From the NCBI GenBank assembly GCA_020639075.1, contig JACKHI010000001.1:2976001-3040000 (forward strand): DNA of 64,000 nucleotides. The letters are read 5' to 3'. The notes under the pieces were generated by a model. That model made no database searches. It was not told the origin of the DNA and saw only the letters and a list, made by a program, of their open reading frames with translations. Origin of the DNA: Phycisphaerales bacterium. Lineage in GTDB: Bacteria > Planctomycetota > Phycisphaerae > UBA1845 > UTPLA1. Positions 1 to 8,104 of the stretch are shown here, in pieces (the first letter of the stretch is position 1; every line of letters starts with the position of its first letter). Both the position numbers and the translations under genes were made by a program.

Positions 1-606
1 CGTGATGACGATTTCGCGCGATCGGTTTTCGGCTTCGTCCTGTGCCTCAGTGACGCGTTTGTTGACGATTTCGGCGCATTCGTGCTCGAGTTCGTTCTCG
101 AGTTTCTGAAAGAGCTGCCGCTTGGCGTCGTCCATGGAGAGCTGCGTGATCTTGAGCAATTCGTTGCGCTGCCGGACGAGCAGTTCGTCGATTTCCTCGC
201 TCTTCTTGTCGATATCGTCGGATTTCTGACGGATCTGGGTCTCGGCCTTTTCGATATTGCGTTCTTTCAGACTCAACATGTCCAGCTTCTGATCGAGCTG
301 ATCTTCGCGCTTTTCGAGGCGCTTCTCGGCCTCGCGCAATTCGGCGCGGGTGGCGGACGCCTCTTTCTCGAATTTCTCCTGGCGGGAGAGGAACTCGGCC
401 TTTGCGTCCACCTCCGCCTTCTGCACGATTTCACCGGCGCGTCCTTCGGCACGACTGATGATCGCGCCGGCCTCCGTCTCAGCCGTGGCCTTTCGCTGTT
501 TGTCGAGGAATACCTTGACGACCCATCCGGCCGCGGCCCCCACAGCCAGCATTCCGATTACAAGACCCCAATTCGTATCGCCTGCCGCAAGTATCTGTCC
601 AATCAT
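1..606 (-). CDS. rny: Ribonuclease Y, N-terminal part (cut by window edge)
   Basis: The first 202 codons of an RNase Y are visible on the minus strand; the KH and HD catalytic domains lie outside the window. One N-terminal membrane helix (about residues 11-32, NWGLVIGMLAVGAAAGWVV) is followed by a long charged coiled coil rich in Glu, Lys, Arg and Gln, including a segment where 'MDDAKRQLF' leads into 'ELEHECAEIVNKRV'. This is the RNase Y family layout: a membrane-anchored endonuclease that starts mRNA decay. I chose the ATG at 606 because GGAAGG lies about 9 nt upstream. An in-frame ATG at 627 would add seven residues but lacks a ribosome site. The family assignment rests on architecture and coiled-coil composition, since the catalytic part is not visible. 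Confidence 0.85.
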   Translation of the reverse strand, partial: MIGQILAAGDTNWGLVIGMLAVGAAAGWVVKVFLDKQRKATAETEAGAIISRAEGRAGEIVQKAEVDAKAEFLSRQEKFEKEASATRAELREAEKRLEKREDQLDQKLDMLSLKERNIEKAETQIRQKSDDIDKKSEEIDELLVRQRNELLKITQLSMDDAKRQLFQKLENELEHECAEIVNKRVTEAQDEAENRSREIVIT

Positions 607-880
607 ATCCAAAGCCCTTCCGAGCATTTTTCGTCGGAAACGGAGGGCAGCCTTCGCGATCGAGCCAGCCAGGTTTCAATTCACTCGCGGCGTTGGGAAT
701 TCCGACGATCTGAATCCGCTCGCGAGTTCTGCCCTGCCTGACCTTGCATTCGCGCAAGATCCAACCTTCGTTCCCGGATCGAGAACAATGAATGCCGAAA
801 GGCGAAGCCAATTCGTGGAGCGCGGCGGTTGCCGCAAGTCGGGCCTGTCGAGAAATGGCGGTCGTGCGAACTTCGAACGG

Positions 881-1291
881 CTAGCGATGCATCTCCATCG
901 CCAACGCATCACCGAGCCGATGTCGCCCAAGAAACAGGCGGCCATCTACAACGGGCTTTGCGCACCGTGCCTGCCCTGGACCAGACACGCATCTGTCCGG
1001 GGCAGTATGAAGATATCGCGAAATTACGCTCGATTGGATGCGACCGAATGAAGCGCCGTTAATCTCGTCAACGAGACGCACTTCGCTCGGAGAATCCACT
1101 GCGATCGTAACGCAGAACAACACCAAGATGACGAAACAGGCGGTAACCACCACGAAATTGCGACGCCTCCGCAGCCTTCGTATTGCCGAAGGCCGCTTGT
1201 CTCCTTTTTTGCACGTCCACCCGATCCGGCGTCGCACAAAACCATCGACGTCGAAATCCGCACTTACGACCAACCGCAAAGCGCGGACCAA
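881..1291 (-). CDS. Doubtful small membrane protein ORF
   Basis: This is the only protein-like signal in the gap between rny and dsbD (about 628-1655). The minus-strand frame has an Arg-rich stretch (RRLRRRRN), then a strong hydrophobic helix (FVVVTACFVILVLFCVTIAV) and an acidic polar segment (DSPSEVRLVDEIN), as in a single-pass membrane protein with a cytoplasmic N-terminus. The start is unclear: the listed start is TTG, and AAAAGGAG near 1220 has no usable start codon at the right distance. Past the TAG at 881-883 the same frame stays open to about 490, into rny, which could mean a nonsense mutation or chance. I recognise no family. The rest of the gap shows nothing else I can name. Confidence 0.3.
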   Translation of the reverse strand: MVRALRLVVSADFDVDGFVRRRIGWTCKKGDKRPSAIRRLRRRRNFVVVTACFVILVLFCVTIAVDSPSEVRLVDEINGASFGRIQSSVISRYLHTAPDRCVSGPGQARCAKPVVDGRLFLGRHRLGDALAMEMHR

Positions 1292-1655
1292 TGACTGTAA
1301 CCTTAGCGGGGAAACACACTTACCCCGCTTTTCCTCAGTATAAGCCCGGACGTTGGCCGGTCAAGGATTACCTGAAGTGATTCTACGCACATTCAGATCA
1401 TCGATGTGCGCCCCCACACCAGCCTGCTTTGGGTTCCGAAAATGGCGTTTTGACGCCCTTCGCGCACCTTGGCGACCAGAATCCTGCATGGATACAATCG
1501 ACTTGCGTAATACGTCATCTGCAATCGTCACCCACTGCGGTCCGTCCGAATTCCGGTCGGAACCGTGAGCGGCAAGTTTCTTGCTCGATAGAAGTTACAG
1601 GCGATCGTACCGTGTAACGGTCACCAGGGCCGCCACCACCAGGAGTCAGTATCGT

Positions 1656-4274
1656 ATGTCCCGCACCGCTCGATTTGTTTTGTGCCTGACATTGGCCATC
1701 CTCTCGACGCCGACGACGGCCAGTTGGGCCGGACCGCCGACAAAAAGCGGCGACGGCGAAGGGTACGGAATCGCGGCGGCCCCGCCGAAAGCAAACACTG
1801 AAGTGACGATGGTGACGGCGAATGCAGCGGCGGATCGCGAGGCGATCGGCCCCGGGGATGCGTTCAATTTGCTCGTCACGCTGAAGATCGTGGACGGCGT
1901 CCATGTGTACTGGCGGAATCCCGGCGGCCCCGGCTTGCCGACCAAAATCGAATGGTCCGGACCAAAGGGCTTCCTCTTCGGCCGCACCCAGTTTCCGGCG
2001 CCGGTCGCCGTGTTCGACAAGGCGCTGAAGGAAACGAGCCTCGTTCATGAAGGTACGGTGCAATTCATCACGCAGGTAAAGGCGCCGGCGGATCTACAGG
2101 TCGGAGAGACGGCCCGATTCCACGCGAACGTGACGTGGCTGTCGTGCAGAAAGGGCGCGTGCGTTCCGGGCGGCACGACGCTGACGCTCGCCATCCCGAC
2201 GGCTGCAGCGGCCAAGCCAGCGGGCGAGAGCGTCGTGGATGAGTTCGGCTCCGCCCGCGTTATGCTGCCGTCACCGCCGGAAAAAGCGGAGCACCTCAAG
2301 ATCACTTCCCGAATCGACAAGAAGCAGGTCAAGCCTGGCGAGTCCTTCCATGCGATCGTCACGGTTCAGATTGAAGCCAAGCATCACATGCAGTCCGACA
2401 AGCCGCTGGAGGAATACCTCATCCCCGCATTGGTGTTCGTCGAGCCCGTTCGCGACGGCGACATCGGCAAGATCAAATATCCGGCGTCACACATTCGTAA
2501 CGACCCGATGATGGGGAAGATGAGCGAGTATTCAGGGAAAGTCGACTTCACGATACCGATCACGCTCGACAAGGAGACGGACAATCAGCCGCGATGGGTG
2601 CGAGGCATCCTGCAATCGCAGATCTGCAGCGATAACGGGACGTGTTTCGCGCCGCAGTACCTGGAATTTGCGATTCCGGTTCAGATGGAAGGCGGGCCCG
2701 CGCCGGCGGCTTCGCCGGATAAGTTTGTTGAGCGCGTGGCATCGGCGACGGTGGAAGCCGGCGGAGCATCTGAAAGTCGCAACGTGGTAGAAGCAACCGG
2801 TGACAACGAATCGGCGACGGTGGAGGAGATTGACAGCGCGAAGAGTTGGATTGCCGGCGTCCAGGACTGGTTCATCAGTTTCGGCTACGTCGGCGTTCTG
2901 TTTCTCGCCTTTCTCGGCGGCATCATTCTCAATCTGATGCCGTGCGTATTGCCGGTCATCTCGCTGAAGATCCTGTCCTACGTTCGGCAGGCAGATGAGG
3001 ACCGAAGCCGGATCTTTGTGCTCGGCCTCGCCTACTGCACGGGCATCCTGGTATTCTTCGGGATCATTTCGTGGCTTTACTACTCCGGCGGCCAATCCTG
3101 GGGACAGCACTTTCAAAGTCCCTACGTTGTGTTGATTCTTGCTGCCGTGATCACGGCATTCGCGCTCAGCCTCTTCGGAGTCTTCGCAGTCTTCACGCCC
3201 AAGTTTGTAAATCAACTCGGCGTCAAGGCCGAGGAGCGGGAAGGGCTGCCTTCAGCGTTTTTTACAGGGCTGCTGGCGACGATTCTGGGAACGGCCTGCA
3301 CGGGGCCATTCATGAGCGCCGCCGTGGGCGCGGCAAGCCGCTTCAGTGCACTTCAGGGCGCGATGATCTTCATGGCCGTCGGCGTCGGGATGATGTTGCC
3401 CTTCCTTGTTCTTTCGGCGAATCCCGCATGGCTGAAGTTTGTGCCGAAGCCGGGCAAGTGGATGGGAATCTTTGAAGCCGTCATGGGCTTCGCGTTATTC
3501 GCCACTGTAATCTTCCTGCTCAATCCGATTCGCCCCCAGCTCGGCGACTGGGGCCTGTTGCTGAGTCTCATGTTCCTGCTCGGCGTGGCAATTGCTGTCT
3601 GGCTTCGCGGCAAGGCGCAATTCACGACAAACCCGAGCTATCGCCTTCCACTCAATCTCGCCGCGCTTGCCATGCTCGCCGTTGCGTGGCTGGTACCTTT
3701 CCGAACGTTTTCGAGCGTCGACAAGCTTCGCGCCGACGCTGCCGAACACAAGCGGCTTTACAACATCGGCTTGCTCACGGAGCGAATGGATCCGGACGGA
3801 AGCGGCAAGACCGCGCGACTGCCCATGCCGAAATATCCGCCGGACAAGATCGACTGGCTTCCATACGACAAGTCATTGGTTCAAAGGTACGTGGAAGCCG
3901 GGCATACCGTGTTCGTCGATTTCACGGCCGCATGGTGCGCCACGTGCCAGGGAAACCTGATTTCGTCGATCGACATTCAACCGACGCGCGATCTGCTGCG
4001 GGACCTGAAGGTCATCCCCCTTGAAGCCGATTACTCAAGCCGCGATCCGAAGATCCTGAAGATCATCAAGTCTTACGGTCGCGCGGGGGTGCCGATGTAC
4101 CTCGTCTTTGCGCCGTTCGAGCCGGACAACCCTCAAGTCCTGGACGAAGTGCTCACGCCCGGCACGATGGCCGCCGCACTCAAGAAGGCAGGCCCCAGCA
4201 CGCCCGGCAACAAAGTCGCATCTGCTGCAACGGCCGAAAAGACGCCGCCGACGGTCAACACAGATGCGCAATAG
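1656..4274 (+). CDS. dsbD: Thiol:disulfide interchange protein DsbD
   Basis: 872 aa. It carries electrons from cytoplasmic thioredoxin across the inner membrane to periplasmic thiol proteins. Layout: signal peptide (1-25), two DsbD-N-like beta domains, eight or so membrane helices (about 408-690) and a C-terminal thioredoxin domain. Cysteine pairs are visible in each part: C164/C169 (WLSCRKGACVPGG), C324/C330 (ICSDNGTC), the membrane pair C430 (NLMPCVLP) and C548 (GTACTGP), and C761/C764 in AAWCATCQ. The ATG at 1656 was chosen for AGGAG at 1641-1645 and because it places the signal peptide at the N-terminus; the frame is open from 1581. Two Cys-bearing N-terminal domains suggest a ScsB/CcdA-DsbD type rather than the E. 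coli form. The end overlaps the next gene by 11 nt, suggesting coupling. Confidence 0.93.
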   Translation: MSRTARFVLCLTLAILSTPTTASWAGPPTKSGDGEGYGIAAAPPKANTEVTMVTANAAADREAIGPGDAFNLLVTLKIVDGVHVYWRNPGGPGLPTKIEWSGPKGFLFGRTQFPAPVAVFDKALKETSLVHEGTVQFITQVKAPADLQVGETARFHANVTWLSCRKGACVPGGTTLTLAIPTAAAAKPAGESVVDEFGSARVMLPSPPEKAEHLKITSRIDKKQVKPGESFHAIVTVQIEAKHHMQSDKPLEEYLIPALVFVEPVRDGDIGKIKYPASHIRNDPMMGKMSEYSGKVDFTIPITLDKETDNQPRWVRGILQSQICSDNGTCFAPQYLEFAIPVQMEGGPAPAASPDKFVERVASATVEAGGASESRNVVEATGDNESATVEEIDSAKSWIAGVQDWFISFGYVGVLFLAFLGGIILNLMPCVLPVISLKILSYVRQADEDRSRIFVLGLAYCTGILVFFGIISWLYYSGGQSWGQHFQSPYVVLILAAVITAFALSLFGVFAVFTPKFVNQLGVKAEEREGLPSAFFTGLLATILGTACTGPFMSAAVGAASRFSALQGAMIFMAVGVGMMLPFLVLSANPAWLKFVPKPGKWMGIFEAVMGFALFATVIFLLNPIRPQLGDWGLLLSLMFLLGVAIAVWLRGKAQFTTNPSYRLPLNLAALAMLAVAWLVPFRTFSSVDKLRADAAEHKRLYNIGLLTERMDPDGSGKTARLPMPKYPPDKIDWLPYDKSLVQRYVEAGHTVFVDFTAAWCATCQGNLISSIDIQPTRDLLRDLKVIPLEADYSSRDPKILKIIKSYGRAGVPMYLVFAPFEPDNPQVLDEVLTPGTMAAALKKAGPSTPGNKVASAATAEKTPPTVNTDAQ

Positions 4275-5130
4275 CCACCGCTCGCCCGTCGAGATTTCCA
4301 TTGACAACCGATTAACGATTCGCGGCTCGCGCATCGGCGCGGGGCCGGTGCTGATCCTCCTGCACGGCGGACCGGGCTGCGCAGACTACTTCGGCGGCAC
4401 GACGTTCGAACAGTGGCTGGCGGAGAGACATACCGTCATCACGTATGACCAGCGCGGTGCGGGGCGTTCGCCCTGTGCCGGTCCATTCTCGATTCAACAC
4501 AGTGTTTCGGATCTCGAGGCGCTGCGGCGTTCGCTGGGCGTGGATCGCGTCACGCTGCTGGGCCATTCGTCCGGGGCCGTGCTGGCGACGCATTATGCCG
4601 CCGAACATGCCGCGCGCATCGACCGAATGATCCTGCTCAGCCCGGCAGGGATTCGGACCGGCTGGCGGTCGGCGTTCGACGCGGTGTTACGCAGCCGGTT
4701 TACGACTGAACAAGCGGCCGAAATCGAACGCATCGATCACGACATCGCCGAGACCCAGGATGCAGCGCGGCGGGCCGAACTGTATCGCGAGCGGTTCAAC
4801 GTCGCCCTGCCGTCCTACGTCGATCCCGCGTATCGCGACACGGCGCCAACACTTCGGGATTTCAATCGCGAGGCGAATATTCACGTGAACAACTCGTTGG
4901 CGGCGCTGGGGCGGACGCGGGAATGGGAAGCGAAGCTCGCGGGGTTTGATCGGCCGGTCGCGATCCTGCACGGTCGCAGCGATCCGATACCGTGGAGCGT
5001 CGTGGACGATTATTGCGAGTTGTTTCCCGACGCGCTGACCTACCCGTTGCACGGGATCGGCCACTTCCCGTGGCTGGAGAACGAGACGGCGTTGCGGATG
5101 GCGCTGGATACCTTGATGTACTCGGATTGA
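4264..5130 (+). CDS. Alpha/beta hydrolase, proline-iminopeptidase-like
   Basis: 288 aa. An alpha/beta-hydrolase fold enzyme of the S33 peptidase/iminopeptidase type. The oxyanion motif HGGPGC is at about residue 34, the nucleophile elbow GHSSG at about 101, an acid in HGRSDPIPW, and the histidine in GIGHFPWLE near the C-terminus, so the catalytic triad is complete. The ATG at 4264 lies inside the 3' end of dsbD (dsbD stops at 4274), an arrangement typical of translational coupling. The frame is open further upstream from 4108, but that part is only the shadow of dsbD. HGGPG is shared by prolyl aminopeptidases and several C-C hydrolases, so the substrate is unknown. The stop codon is followed at once by a palindromic repeat. 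Confidence 0.85.
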   Translation: MRNSHRSPVEISIDNRLTIRGSRIGAGPVLILLHGGPGCADYFGGTTFEQWLAERHTVITYDQRGAGRSPCAGPFSIQHSVSDLEALRRSLGVDRVTLLGHSSGAVLATHYAAEHAARIDRMILLSPAGIRTGWRSAFDAVLRSRFTTEQAAEIERIDHDIAETQDAARRAELYRERFNVALPSYVDPAYRDTAPTLRDFNREANIHVNNSLAALGRTREWEAKLAGFDRPVAILHGRSDPIPWSVVDDYCELFPDALTYPLHGIGHFPWLENETALRMALDTLMYSD

Positions 5131-5131
5131 G

Positions 5132-5333
5132 GCGGGTGGCCCACCCCTTCAGGGGTGGTGGTCACGATGATATGCCAAACGAGGTCCTTCAGGGAATTCA
5201 CATCGACGGCAGAATCAAGTCGTGACGCAAAACGTAATCGTCGCGACTCCAGCCATGAATGGACGAGCCATCCCGCGAGCCCCTTCGCAAGTTTGATCAT
5301 CGTGACCCCAGCCTTGAAAGGCTGGGCCACCCG
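5132..5333. repeat. MITE-like pair of inverted palindromic arms
   Basis: The left arm (5132-5171) and right arm (5296-5333) are inverted copies of one module. Both read GGGTGGCCCA, then a small palindrome, then GTCACGATGAT on the outward-in strand. The left palindrome is CACCCCTTCAGGGGTG and the right one CCCAGCCTTGAAAGGCTGGG. The left arm starts one base after the hydrolase stop codon. About 125 bp of unremarkable sequence lies between the arms. The rest of the 335 bp gap before lysC shows no lysine-riboswitch pattern I could recognise. A module like the right arm recurs near 48613 and 51672. Confidence 0.7.
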
Positions 5334-5465
5334 TCACTCGCCGCTCGCCACTCGTAACTCCCCTATCGCACTCCAGCGATCAGCGCGTTATCTTGCGCGA
5401 CAGACACGCACGACACGGATTGTCGCGGCGAAGACGGATTTGCATCAACGCATAAGTCAGATGCC

Positions 5466-6704
5466 ATGGGATTGATCGTTCAGAAATTCGGTGGAACCAG
5501 CGTCGCCGACGCCGAGAAGATTCATCGGGCCGCCCGCCGCGCGATTCGCGCGAAGCTGGACGGCAACGATGTGGTCGTCGTCGTGTCGGCGATGAACAAG
5601 ACGACGGACGAACTCGTCGACCTCGCCTATCAGGTCACGGATCGGCCCAGCCGGCGCGAGATGGATCAACTGCTGGCGACGGGCGAACAGATCACGATCG
5701 CGCTGATGGCGATGGCGATCCATCATGCAGGGCACGATGCGATCAGCCTGACGGGCGGCCAGATCGGTCTAAGAACCGACGCGAGCTTCGGCCGGGCGCG
5801 GATCCGGGAGATCACGGAGCGCGGCCGGATCCTGCAATTGCTGAAACGCGGTAGCATCGTGATTGCGGCAGGTTTCCAGGGGGTTGACGAAGCGCTGAAC
5901 ATCACAACGCTGGGCCGCGGCGGATCGGACACGACGGCCGTCGCGCTGGCGGCATCGCTGCAGGCGGACGTCTGCGAGATCTTCACGGATGTGGACGGCA
6001 TCTACTCGGCCGATCCACGCATCGTGCCGGAAGCGCGGAAGCTGCCGTTCATCTTCCACGACGAGATGCTGGAGCTTGCATCGCTCGGCGCGCAGGTGAT
6101 GCACTCGCGCAGCGTCGAGCTTGGCAAGAATTACGACGTGCGCATCCACGTCCGCAGCAGCTACACGGATGCGAAAGGAACCGACATCGTGAAGGAATCC
6201 TCCGACTTAGGGCAGATCATCGTCCGCGGCGCCGCGTTGAAGAAGGACCTGGCCCGCGTCGAACTCATCGGCGTGCCGAACAAGCCGGGCCTGGCGAGCG
6301 AGATCTTCAGCCACGTGGCCGATCGCGACATCATCGTGGACGACATCATCCAGGTCATCCACAAGGGCGGCGAAACGGCCGACCTGAGCTTCACGATCGA
6401 AGCCGACAATCTGCAGGCGGCGCACCTCGTCATCGAGGAATTGCGGCGCGAAATGCCGGGCATGACGAGCGAAGTGAAGACGGATCTCGCGAAAGTCTCC
6501 GTCGTCGGCGTCGGCATGCGCACGCACACAGGCGTGGCGTCGCGCATGTTCGAGGCGCTGCACCAAGCGAACATCAATATCGACAACATCAGCACGAGTG
6601 AAATCGTCATCAGCTGCGTCGTGAATGCGGAAGACGGCCCCCGCGCACTGCGTGCCGTGCACTCGGCGTTTGAGTTGGACCAGGAACCCCGCGGCACGGC
6701 GTAG
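5466..6704 (+). CDS. lysC: Aspartate kinase
   Basis: 412 aa. Phosphorylates L-aspartate, the first step of the aspartate pathway to lysine, threonine, methionine and diaminopimelate. The N-terminal amino-acid-kinase domain begins with VQKFGGTSVAD and includes LTGGQIGLRTD, the nucleotide loop GRGGSDTTAVALA and EIFTDVDGIYSADPR. Two C-terminal ACT domains follow (from about residue 265; 'LIGVPNKPGLASEIF' and 'VSVVGVGMRTHTGVASRMF'), which normally bind feedback inhibitors. The length and order match monofunctional lysine-sensitive aspartate kinases. The start fits the family's N-terminus, but no clear Shine-Dalgarno sequence precedes it. It stands alone, with a repeat-bearing gap upstream. Confidence 0.95.
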   Translation: MGLIVQKFGGTSVADAEKIHRAARRAIRAKLDGNDVVVVVSAMNKTTDELVDLAYQVTDRPSRREMDQLLATGEQITIALMAMAIHHAGHDAISLTGGQIGLRTDASFGRARIREITERGRILQLLKRGSIVIAAGFQGVDEALNITTLGRGGSDTTAVALAASLQADVCEIFTDVDGIYSADPRIVPEARKLPFIFHDEMLELASLGAQVMHSRSVELGKNYDVRIHVRSSYTDAKGTDIVKESSDLGQIIVRGAALKKDLARVELIGVPNKPGLASEIFSHVADRDIIVDDIIQVIHKGGETADLSFTIEADNLQAAHLVIEELRREMPGMTSEVKTDLAKVSVVGVGMRTHTGVASRMFEALHQANINIDNISTSEIVISCVVNAEDGPRALRAVHSAFELDQEPRGTA

Positions 6705-6790
6705 CGGGCGGAGATCGGCGCTGTCACGCGGCTCCATCGTGACGGCACGGGAGCTTTCATTTGCCGGCCGAATCATGTCAAATGTGATGT

Positions 6791-7870
6791 ATGCCGGATG
6801 TCATACCTGGTTCAATCCTATGGAGCGCCGCCGCTTTCCTGGGGGTTGTCGTACTCCTTCTCTTCGTGGGCGGACCGATCGCCATCTACTTCGTGGTTCG
6901 TGTCGACCTGAACGCAAGAACGGAGGTTCATCATCCTGATGACCCGACGCTTCCAAACGCTGTGCGATGGTTTTTCCACGAGACGTGGACGCAGTTTGGA
7001 CCCCTCGGGTTCGAGCCCAGAGTTTACTTGAGCATCCACGGACTGACTTCGAATTTAGTCTCCTACATCGCGTTGTTCGACCATCCCATCAATAAAGACG
7101 GGGCCGCCGCGATGGTGGCCGCCCCATCGACCACCAACGGCCCACAGCTCTCGTCATACGTCGCCGAATTCTGCACGTATTCGGCGGACGGCATCGAAGT
7201 ATCCACGAACAACGACCGCGATACGGACGGGTTGTACGCGCTCCGCCACAAACACGTACGGAAGCTTCTCCAAATGCGAGATCTCGCCCAACTCTACGAG
7301 GCGCACAAGCTTCACATGCGTGATGTTGGCATGATCCGAAAGCGCGACGCCGTTCCCGCGGAGGAACAAGCGAACCAACTGACGGCGGAGATGCTCGCCG
7401 AATTCGAAGCGCAAGTTGCCGTCAGATGTTTGCGCCGATATGGCGATGGAAGATTGCTTCGTATGGGCGTCCCCGCAGCAATTGTCATGACGTGGAAGCA
7501 GATTCCACCCATTTCGCATATGGGTAGAATGCTGCTTCGCCGCCGAGCGGCCAAATGGCTCAGCGATCACGATCTCCCGGCCCGATACGATGAGATCGAT
7601 TACAGAAAACACGTGTGCTCACAGATCATCCCGAGCGGCATACTTCCTGTCCCCGACTGGTACATGCCGGAGGCGACAGAATCGCCGGTCGACGTATTCC
7701 TTTGTCTGGGCTGCGGTCAGGACTTGAAGACAAATGAGACCGTCGGCTCGTTCGTCCAATGCCCGATTTGCCATCACATGATGACTGTGCCGATGATCGC
7801 GCAACCCTCTGCGGCAATCACTGAACGCCGGGACCATGATCCATACGGATTTCATGGTTCCATCAATTGA
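6791..7870 (+). CDS. Membrane-anchored protein with C-terminal zinc ribbon
   Basis: 359 aa, family not recognised. One N-terminal membrane helix (about residues 10-37, ending GGPIAIYFVVR) is followed by a large soluble part and a C-terminal four-cysteine ribbon: CLGCG and, about 20 residues later, CPICH (around residues 311-334). The spacing suits a small zinc ribbon. The middle is helix-rich and charged (for example EAHKLHMRDVGMIRKRDAV). The ATG at 6791 was chosen because it puts the membrane helix near the N-terminus; nearby ATGs (for example 6775) are in another frame. Codon use looks less GC-biased than in lysC. The gene sits alone, convergent with ftsH. Confidence 0.6.
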   Translation: MPDVIPGSILWSAAAFLGVVVLLLFVGGPIAIYFVVRVDLNARTEVHHPDDPTLPNAVRWFFHETWTQFGPLGFEPRVYLSIHGLTSNLVSYIALFDHPINKDGAAAMVAAPSTTNGPQLSSYVAEFCTYSADGIEVSTNNDRDTDGLYALRHKHVRKLLQMRDLAQLYEAHKLHMRDVGMIRKRDAVPAEEQANQLTAEMLAEFEAQVAVRCLRRYGDGRLLRMGVPAAIVMTWKQIPPISHMGRMLLRRRAAKWLSDHDLPARYDEIDYRKHVCSQIIPSGILPVPDWYMPEATESPVDVFLCLGCGQDLKTNETVGSFVQCPICHHMMTVPMIAQPSAAITERRDHDPYGFHGSIN

Positions 7871-8030
7871 CTCGCTGAAACTCAGATATTCGATGGGACG
7901 CCGCTGCCGATGAGCCCCATGCGTTTCATCGCCGCGGGGACGCGGCGGCTCTGATTGGGGCGCTTCGGACAAAGAGCGCAACTCGGACGACGGACTCGCC
8001 TCGGGCGAAGAACACTACTCGGAAAATGAA

Positions 8031-8064
8031 ACAGGGCCGAGTCGAAAGTTCGACTCGGCCCTGT
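8031..8064 (-). terminator. Strong hairpin 3' of ftsH (possibly bidirectional)
   Basis: A perfect 16-bp inverted repeat (ACAGGGCCGAGTCGAA at 8031-8046 with its reverse complement at 8049-8064) lies between the convergent ends of the zinc-ribbon gene (7870) and ftsH (8105). On the minus strand the stem is followed by TTTCATTTTCC, a modest U-rich tail. On the plus strand TTTG follows. It probably ends ftsH transcription and may serve both directions. Confidence 0.8.
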
Positions 8065-8104
8065 TTGCGTTTGTTGACAACGCTTTGGTGATTCGTTGCG
8101 CCGA

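Noticed and set aside
5131..5465. Lysine riboswitch upstream of lysC
   Set aside because: The gap is occupied by the inverted palindromic arms, and I could not trace the conserved lysine-aptamer core.
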